Assembly (NCBI RefSeq): GCF_002206635.1
Contig: NZ_NGUO01000007.1
Span: forward strand, 1-54,127
Direction: 5' to 3'
DNA length: 54,127 nucleotides
DNA from: Polynucleobacter aenigmaticus
GTDB taxonomy: Bacteria > Pseudomonadota > Gammaproteobacteria > Burkholderiales > Burkholderiaceae
Shown here: positions 53,554 to 54,127 of the stretch, in pieces
Layout: every line of letters begins with the position of its first letter
How positions within the stretch are numbered: the first letter of the stretch is position 1
Program-made: the position numbers and the translations under genes
Notes under the pieces: generated by a model
The model's database searches: none
What the model was told of the DNA's origin: nothing
What the model saw: the letters and a program-made list of their open reading frames with translations, nothing else

Positions 53554-54127
53554 TCAGGTTAGCACGAGGGATTGAGTTCGGTATTGAACCGGGCTCAATC
53601 CCTTTAGTTTTTCCTTGATTCGATCATGGTTGTAGTAGTGGATGTAGTCCTTAAGCTCCGTTTTAAATGATTGAACATCTGAGAACTTCTTTTGGTAGAA
53701 GAACTCGGTTTTCATAATCCCAAACCAGTTTTCCATGACTGCGTTATCCAGACAGTTTCCTTTTCTAGACATGCTTTGGCTAAGACCTTGTACCTTCAAA
53801 GCCTGTTGATAAATCCCCATTTGGTATTGCCAGCCTTGGTCTGAGTGCAATACCGGTTGAGGCTGGCTGCATCCTCTAAGACGTTTAAATGCCACTTTTA
53901 GCATCTCCATCACCATGCTCACTTGTGGTCTATCGGTAATCGTATAAGAGATGATCTCTTGGTTATACAGATCCAATATTGGCGAGAGGTAAACCTTCTC
54001 GCCTTTAATATTGAACTCAGTGACATCGGTGACCCACTTTTGATTGGGCTTGTTAGCTGCAAAGTTACGCTGCAGTAGATTGGGGGCTTGTTTTACCAAT
54101 AGCGCCCCTATAGGACTGATAGCGCTT
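53554..54127 (-). CDS. IS3-family transposase OrfB (DDE integrase), partial
   Basis: The C-terminal 190 or so residues of the transposase catalytic protein, open to the window edge. The catalytic acids are Asp in KWVTDVTEF, Asp in LHSDQGWQYQ and Glu in NAVMENWFG. The common C-terminus HYYNHDRIKEKLKGLSP is present. The N-terminal part and the connection to OrfA are beyond the window. The gene is intact as far as it can be read, so the element may be active. Confidence 0.88.
   Translation of the reverse strand, partial: SAISPIGALLVKQAPNLLQRNFAANKPNQKWVTDVTEFNIKGEKVYLSPILDLYNQEIISYTITDRPQVSMVMEMLKVAFKRLRGCSQPQPVLHSDQGWQYQMGIYQQALKVQGLSQSMSRKGNCLDNAVMENWFGIMKTEFFYQKKFSDVQSFKTELKDYIHYYNHDRIKEKLKGLSPVQYRTQSLVLT

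Larger units (their letters stand above)
53523..54127 (-). mobile_element. IS3-family insertion sequence, cut by window edge (copy B)
   Basis: The downstream end of an IS copy on the minus strand: its terminal repeat at 53523-53546 is followed by the orfB 3' end. It has the same direction as the copy at the left edge. It lies 33 bases after the lexA stop codon. The orfA part lies beyond the window. Confidence 0.85.

Noticed and set aside
1..54127. Composite transposon carrying the whole window
   Set aside because: The cargo is essential core genes in typical chromosomal order with no resistance or transfer genes, so mobility as a unit is improbable.
1..54127. CRISPR array, prophage or tRNA genes
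   Set aside because: No regularly spaced direct repeats, phage structural genes or cloverleaf sequences were recognised by reading.

Overview
This window looks like the chromosome of a free-living betaproteobacterium in Burkholderiales, most likely Polynucleobacter or a close relative. The argument rests on protein resemblance and gene order: an iscRSUA-hscBA-fdx operon, rpsF-priB-rpsR-rplI-dnaB, a cysteine-type intracellular PHB depolymerase, a membrane-anchor-free RnfB next to nth, and compact spacing with many overlapping genes. The genus is an inference; no 16S rRNA gene is present.

Layout. Positions 1-393 and 53523-54127 are two cut-off copies of one IS3-type insertion sequence in direct orientation, so the window is bracketed by repeats. 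A third, solitary terminal-repeat remnant lies at 14354-14374. From 551 to 2053 (minus) are a small secreted protein and a DUF3300 lipoprotein. From 2103 to 7520 (minus) is the complete iron-sulfur assembly operon with an IscR-type operator. uvrB follows. On the plus strand come an aminotransferase, PHB depolymerase, rnfB, nth and a DUF1841 gene. Four poorly known, mostly secreted or membrane proteins (14389-16777, minus) lead to a HIT protein, isocitrate lyase, an MFS transporter and clpB with a heat-shock promoter. Region 22928-31835 mixes nucleases (two GIY-YIG proteins, AlkB), a second Rrf2 regulator and several small conserved genes.

From 31887 to 37914 (minus) one run holds an AlaA-type aminotransferase, hom, thrC, moeA, moaD and moaE, joining threonine synthesis with molybdenum cofactor synthesis. 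moeA is broken by one extra base in a homopolymer. From 37994 to 45128 (plus) is an arn-type operon for 4-amino-4-deoxy-L-arabinose modification of lipid A, with ArnA split into two genes. Then come a peroxiredoxin, phoH behind a structured leader, and an NlpC/P60 lipoprotein. Replication and ribosome genes (dnaB, rplI, rpsR, priB, rpsF), an asparaginase and lexA fill the right end.

The main points to follow up are regulatory. They are a terminator hairpin directly before the phoH ribosome binding site, a terminator inside the NlpC signal-peptide codons, an apparently leaderless lexA whose LexA box abuts its start codon, an IscR type-1-like site, a sigma-32 promoter, and IS remnants. I found no CRISPR array, prophage, tRNA, rRNA or clear new defence system. 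No gene-free stretch exceeds about 300 bases; the longest (18642-18931) is described under aceA.
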